From an uncultured Prevotella sp. (GTDB lineage: Bacteria > Bacteroidota > Bacteroidia > Bacteroidales > Bacteroidaceae): DNA of 7,303 bases. Made by a program: the position numbers and the translations under genes. Below the pieces are notes generated by a model, which saw only the letters and a program-made list of their open reading frames with translations, was not told the DNA's origin and ran no database searches. Shown here piece by piece: positions 5,231 through 7,303 of the stretch. Position 1 is the stretch's first letter; the number at the start of each line of letters is the position of its first letter. Location of the stretch: NCBI GenBank assembly GCA_900540885.1, contig UQHJ01000098.1, positions 1-7,303 of the forward strand. The letters are read 5' to 3'.

Positions 5231-5302
5231 GAACAGAACAAGCATAAACAAAATAATCTGTGAAATATTTCACAGATTATTTTGTTTATGCTTGTTCTGT
5301 TC
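5231..5302. terminator. Perfect 72-base palindrome after rubrerythrin, probably a bidirectional terminator
   Basis: The left arm 5231-5266 and the right arm 5267-5302 are exact reverse complements over 36 bases with no spacer (centre GAAATATTTC). The inner part, AAAATAATCTGTG and its mirror, has the A-tract, stem and T-tract form of an intrinsic terminator. It begins about 21 bases after the rubrerythrin stop, so it most likely ends that transcript. The outer extension (GAACAGAACAAGCATAAAC) is far longer than a terminator needs. Confidence 0.75.
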
Positions 5303-5323
5303 GTTAAAATTGCAGTCTATCAA

Positions 5324-5866
5324 TTAATAGTTTTCAGCTCTCAGTTCGAAGTAGCTTTGAGGGTGGTTGCAAACGGGGCAAACATCGGGAGCCTTCTTGC
5401 CGATAACGATGTGGCCACAGTTAGAACACTGCCATACACTGTCACCGTCGCGGCTGAAGACAATGGCATCTTCAATGTTCTTGAGCAAACGACGATAGCG
5501 TTCCTCGTGAGCCTTTTCGATAGCACCTACCATTTCAAACTTTTCAGCGATTTCGTCAAAACCCTCTTCACGAGCTTCCTTGGCGAAGGTAGCGTACATA
5601 TCTGTCCACTCATAGTTCTCGCCAGAAGCAGCATCGGCTAAGTTGTCAGTAGTACCAGGCATATCACCACCATGGAGCAACTTAAACCAGATCTTAGCGT
5701 GTTCCTTCTCATTGCGTGAAGTCTCTTCAAAGATGTTGCCCATCTGAACGTAGCCGTCCTTTTTAGCCTTTGAAGCGTAGTATTGATATTTAGTGTGAGC
5801 TTGTGATTCGCCAGCGAAGGCTGTCATCAAGTTTTGTTCCGTCTTTGTTCCCTTTAAGTCTTTCAT
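5324..5866 (-). CDS. rbr: Rubrerythrin
   Basis: This is a complete 180-residue rubrerythrin, a cytoplasmic diiron peroxidase that reduces hydrogen peroxide in anaerobes. The N-terminal ferritin-like domain has Glu20, Glu53-x2-His56, Glu97-x2-Glu100 and Glu117-x2-His120 as diiron ligand candidates. The C-terminal rubredoxin domain has Cys147-x2-Cys150 and Cys163-x2-Cys166 for the FeCys4 centre. The start MKDLKGTKTE is canonical. It lies 140 bases after the reverse rubrerythrin gene on the same strand, separated by the inverted repeat 5903-5962, so it may have its own transcript. A weak -7-like sequence (TATATTTTG, one base too long) lies at 5895-5903 on the minus strand. It ends just before the palindrome at 5231-5302. 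Neighbouring perR suggests peroxide control, but I see no good PerR box directly upstream. Confidence 0.97.
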   Translation of the reverse strand: MKDLKGTKTEQNLMTAFAGESQAHTKYQYYASKAKKDGYVQMGNIFEETSRNEKEHAKIWFKLLHGGDMPGTTDNLADAASGENYEWTDMYATFAKEAREEGFDEIAEKFEMVGAIEKAHEERYRRLLKNIEDAIVFSRDGDSVWQCSNCGHIVIGKKAPDVCPVCNHPQSYFELRAENY

Positions 5867-5902
5867 TGTTATATTCTTTTGTTAAGTTGGTATTCAAAAT
5901 AT

Positions 5903-5962
5903 AAAGCGCACTTATTTAGATAATAATCAGTGGTCTTCTTATTGTCTTCATAAGTGCGCTTT
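5903..5962 (-). terminator. 13-base inverted repeat between the two rubrerythrin genes
   Basis: AAAGCGCACTTAT at 5903-5915 and ATAAGTGCGCTTT at 5950-5962 pair perfectly, with a 34-base loop. On the minus strand the structure starts 44 bases after the reverse rubrerythrin stop and is followed by TATATTTT, which fits an intrinsic or attenuating terminator. The trailing T-rich sequence also overlaps the weak -7 candidate for rbr, so the hairpin may set the balance between the two genes. Confidence 0.5.
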
Positions 5963-6006
5963 TCATTTGGTTCAAGGTTTCCTTTTAAAGAGAGTGTGTG
6001 AGGAGT

Positions 6007-6558
6007 TTACTTCTTGAAGTAACGATTGTACAATCCTTCGAAGCCGCGTCCGTGGCGAGCTTCGTCGCGAGCCATTTCGTGAACGGTGTCGTGGATAGCG
6101 TCGAGATTTAATTCCTTAGCACGCTTAGCAATGCGAGCCTTGTCTTCGCAAGCACCAGACTCAGCGTTCATGCGCTTCTCAAGGTTGGTCTTAGTGTCCC
6201 AAACCACGTCGCCGAGCAATTCAGCAAACTTTGAAGCGTGTTCAGCTTCTTCCCAAGCGTAGCGCTTGAAGGCTTCAGCAATTTCGGGATAACCTTCGCG
6301 GTCGGCCTGACGGCTCATTGCGAGGTACATACCGACCTCTGTGCATTCACCATTGAAGTGGGCGTTGAGGTCCTTAATCATCTCTTCATCGCAACCCTTA
6401 GCTACACCAATCTCGTGTTCAGCTACAAAGCTCAAACCTTCGTCTTCAACGAGTTCTTTGAACTTAGAACCGGGTACACCACACATGGGGCACTTTTCGG
6501 GAGCGTGTTCACCTTCATATACATAACCGCAAACGGTACAGATAAATTTCTTCTTCAT
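6007..6558 (-). CDS. Reverse rubrerythrin (rubredoxin domain first), peroxide reductase
   Basis: This complete 183-residue protein has its domains in the order opposite to rubrerythrin. Rubredoxin comes first, with Cys7-x2-Cys10 and Cys23-x2-Cys26, and is followed by a ferritin-like diiron domain. Likely diiron ligands include Glu71, Glu104-x2-His107 and Glu166-x2-His169. Reverse rubrerythrins are known in clostridia as peroxide (and oxygen) reductases fed by NADH-dependent electron transfer; the same role is inferred here. The ATG at 6556-6558 is 53 bases after the perR stop, with no promoter or terminator evident between them, so it is probably co-transcribed from the perR promoter at 7102-7133. 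Rubrerythrin follows on the same strand beyond an inverted repeat. Confidence 0.95.
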   Translation of the reverse strand: MKKKFICTVCGYVYEGEHAPEKCPMCGVPGSKFKELVEDEGLSFVAEHEIGVAKGCDEEMIKDLNAHFNGECTEVGMYLAMSRQADREGYPEIAEAFKRYAWEEAEHASKFAELLGDVVWDTKTNLEKRMNAESGACEDKARIAKRAKELNLDAIHDTVHEMARDEARHGRGFEGLYNRYFKK

Positions 6559-6611
6559 AATGAGTAAAAGTTTTTAGTAGATTGTGAGTTAATGTTCTTG
6601 TTTCTTTTAAG

Positions 6612-7061
6612 TTAGACCGCTTTGGCCTCTGTTTCTTTGTCGTTTTGCTTTTCTGCGCACTCTTGGCAGCAACCTCTGAAGTAGAGCTGAACTTCTTCAG
6701 GTTGAAAACCATTAGGAATAATAGCATTACCCTCAAGGTGTTGGTTGCTGAGTACCATATCGTAAACCTTTCCACATCTTGTGCAGAGGAAGTGTGCGTG
6801 GGGCGTAGTGTCAGCATCGAAGCAGCAATTCTTCTCGTCAATGGTGAGCTGTAAGGCAGCCCCCTTGCCTGTGAGAATTTTTAGCGTATTGTATACGGTC
6901 GTTTTTGAGAGGGTAGGCATCTTGCGATGAAGCGCAAGATAAATCTCATCGGCCGTAGGGTGCGTTCGGTGGTCAAGTAGATATTCCATCACTGCCATAC
7001 GCTGCACCGATGGCTTAACATTGTGCGCAGTCAAGTAATTGAGTGTAGCGTTAGCTTTCAT
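6612..7061 (-). CDS. perR: PerR-type peroxide-sensing Fur-family repressor
   Basis: This 149-residue protein is of normal Fur/PerR length. The N-terminal winged helix has PSVQRMAVMEYLL, HPTADEIY and the recognition segment LSKTTVYNTLKIL. The C-terminal domain has Phe81-Asp82, His88-x-His90, Cys93-x2-Cys96, Asp101 and Cys132-x2-Cys135. These line up with PerR's regulatory metal ligands (His37, Asp85, His91, His93, Asp104 in Bacillus subtilis, here His34, Asp82, His88, His90, Asp101) and with the structural zinc cysteines. The Asp at position 82 is the feature used to tell PerR from Fur. The gene sits just upstream of two peroxide-reducing rubrerythrins. A perfect 7-1-7 box between its promoter and start points to autorepression. 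A Fur or Zur role is possible but less likely. Confidence 0.9.
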   Translation of the reverse strand: MKANATLNYLTAHNVKPSVQRMAVMEYLLDHRTHPTADEIYLALHRKMPTLSKTTVYNTLKILTGKGAALQLTIDEKNCCFDADTTPHAHFLCTRCGKVYDMVLSNQHLEGNAIIPNGFQPEEVQLYFRGCCQECAEKQNDKETEAKAV

Positions 7062-7072
7062 TGTTTACGCTT

Positions 7073-7087
7073 TTGTAATGATTACAA
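7073..7087 (-). promoter_or_regulatory. PerR-box-like operator
   Basis: TTGTAATGATTACAA is a perfect 7-1-7 inverted repeat that differs from the Bacillus PerR box TTATAATnATTATAA by one symmetric change per half. It lies 11 bases upstream of the perR ATG and just downstream of the -7 element, so bound repressor would block transcription. A further GATTAC half-site lies at about 7092-7097. Confidence 0.75.
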
Positions 7088-7101
7088 TCTTGATTACGAT
7101 G

Positions 7102-7133
7102 CAAAAGTATAGACTTTATAGTTATGAAGCAAA
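7102..7133 (-). promoter_or_regulatory. Bacteroidetes promoter of the perR operon
   Basis: On the minus strand TTTG at 7133-7130 is followed by exactly 20 bases and then TACTTTTG at 7109-7102, a full match to TTTG-N19-21-TAnnTTTG. The predicted start near 7095 leaves a leader of about 35 bases that includes the operator at 7073-7087. This is the best promoter match in the window. Confidence 0.8.
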
Positions 7134-7303
7134 TTTTTCTCCAACTTTTTTTCATTTTTATTTTAAAAAACATGTTTTTCCTCTTTTCTGTTGTTGGCTG
7201 TTACATTAATAAACTGCAATTTGTCAGCCTAACGAGAATGAACATTAACGAAAAAATTAATGGAATAATTAATGTTCAATTAATGATAATTAATGTTCAA
7301 AAC
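7134..7303. other. AT-rich intergenic end of the window
   Basis: No coding sequence is supported here. It has poly-T runs at 7134-7195, then a segment of repeated TTAATGTTC-like motifs described separately. It probably belongs to the control region of a gene outside the window. Confidence 0.4.
7266..7300. repeat. 14-base direct repeat at a 21-base period
   Basis: TAATTAATGTTCAA occurs at 7266-7279 and 7287-7300. An inverted partial copy, GAACATTAA, lies at 7240-7248. The 21-base period equals two DNA turns, as in tandem binding sites for one protein. The bound factor, if any, is unknown. Confidence 0.5.

Noticed and set aside
5914..5930. Possible PerR box upstream of rubrerythrin (TTTAGATAATAATCA)
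   Set aside because: The two halves are not symmetric and match the PerR consensus poorly, unlike the perfect box at 7073-7087.
6238..6854. Plus-strand ORFs opposite reverse rubrerythrin and perR, and the minus-strand ORF 6515-6841
   Set aside because: They are shadows of well-supported genes on the minus strand in other frames.

Overview
The window looks like chromosomal DNA of an anaerobic Bacteroidales bacterium, most likely Prevotellaceae. This is inferred from four things: a secreted BspA-type leucine-rich-repeat protein, promoter sequences of the TTTG / TAnnTTTG type, start codons preceded by A/T-rich leaders with little Shine-Dalgarno signal, and a pair of rubrerythrins next to a PerR-type regulator. 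No mobile element with a transposase or integrase is present, and no RNA gene or CRISPR array was seen.

Positions 1-3950 (left block). On the minus strand, reading right to left, there is a PD-(D/E)XK nuclease-like protein (2144-3082), a helix-turn-helix-like protein of unknown function (1307-1951), and 16 bases further on a secreted BspA-like repeat protein (67-1290). A Bacteroidales DNA-binding-type protein (3287-3949) is transcribed divergently from the nuclease-like gene. The two share a promoter region with two facing -7 elements. The nuclease-like gene, the HTH-like gene and the divergent regulator could be a small accessory or defence-type module, but this is inference.

Positions 3950-5323 (gene-poor block). 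This is a stretch of decayed genes and folded DNA. It holds a frameshifted ORF pair joined at a perfectly phased A_AAA_AAG heptamer, and a truncated DEDD-type 3'-5' exoribonuclease start with a Trp-to-TGA stop. Two further short open frames follow, then two related tandem hairpins, a multi-hairpin segment that also encodes a possible 47-residue membrane peptide, and a perfect 72-base palindrome.

Positions 5324-7303 (right block). This is an intact oxidative-stress module on the minus strand: perR, then reverse rubrerythrin, then rubrerythrin. perR has a full promoter with a perfect 7-1-7 PerR-box-like operator just downstream of it, which indicates autoregulation. The perR promoter probably also drives reverse rubrerythrin. 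Rubrerythrin follows a long inverted repeat and may have its own weaker promoter. Together these proteins would detoxify hydrogen peroxide under the control of a peroxide-sensing repressor. The last 170 bases are AT-rich, with a 14-base direct repeat at a 21-base period.
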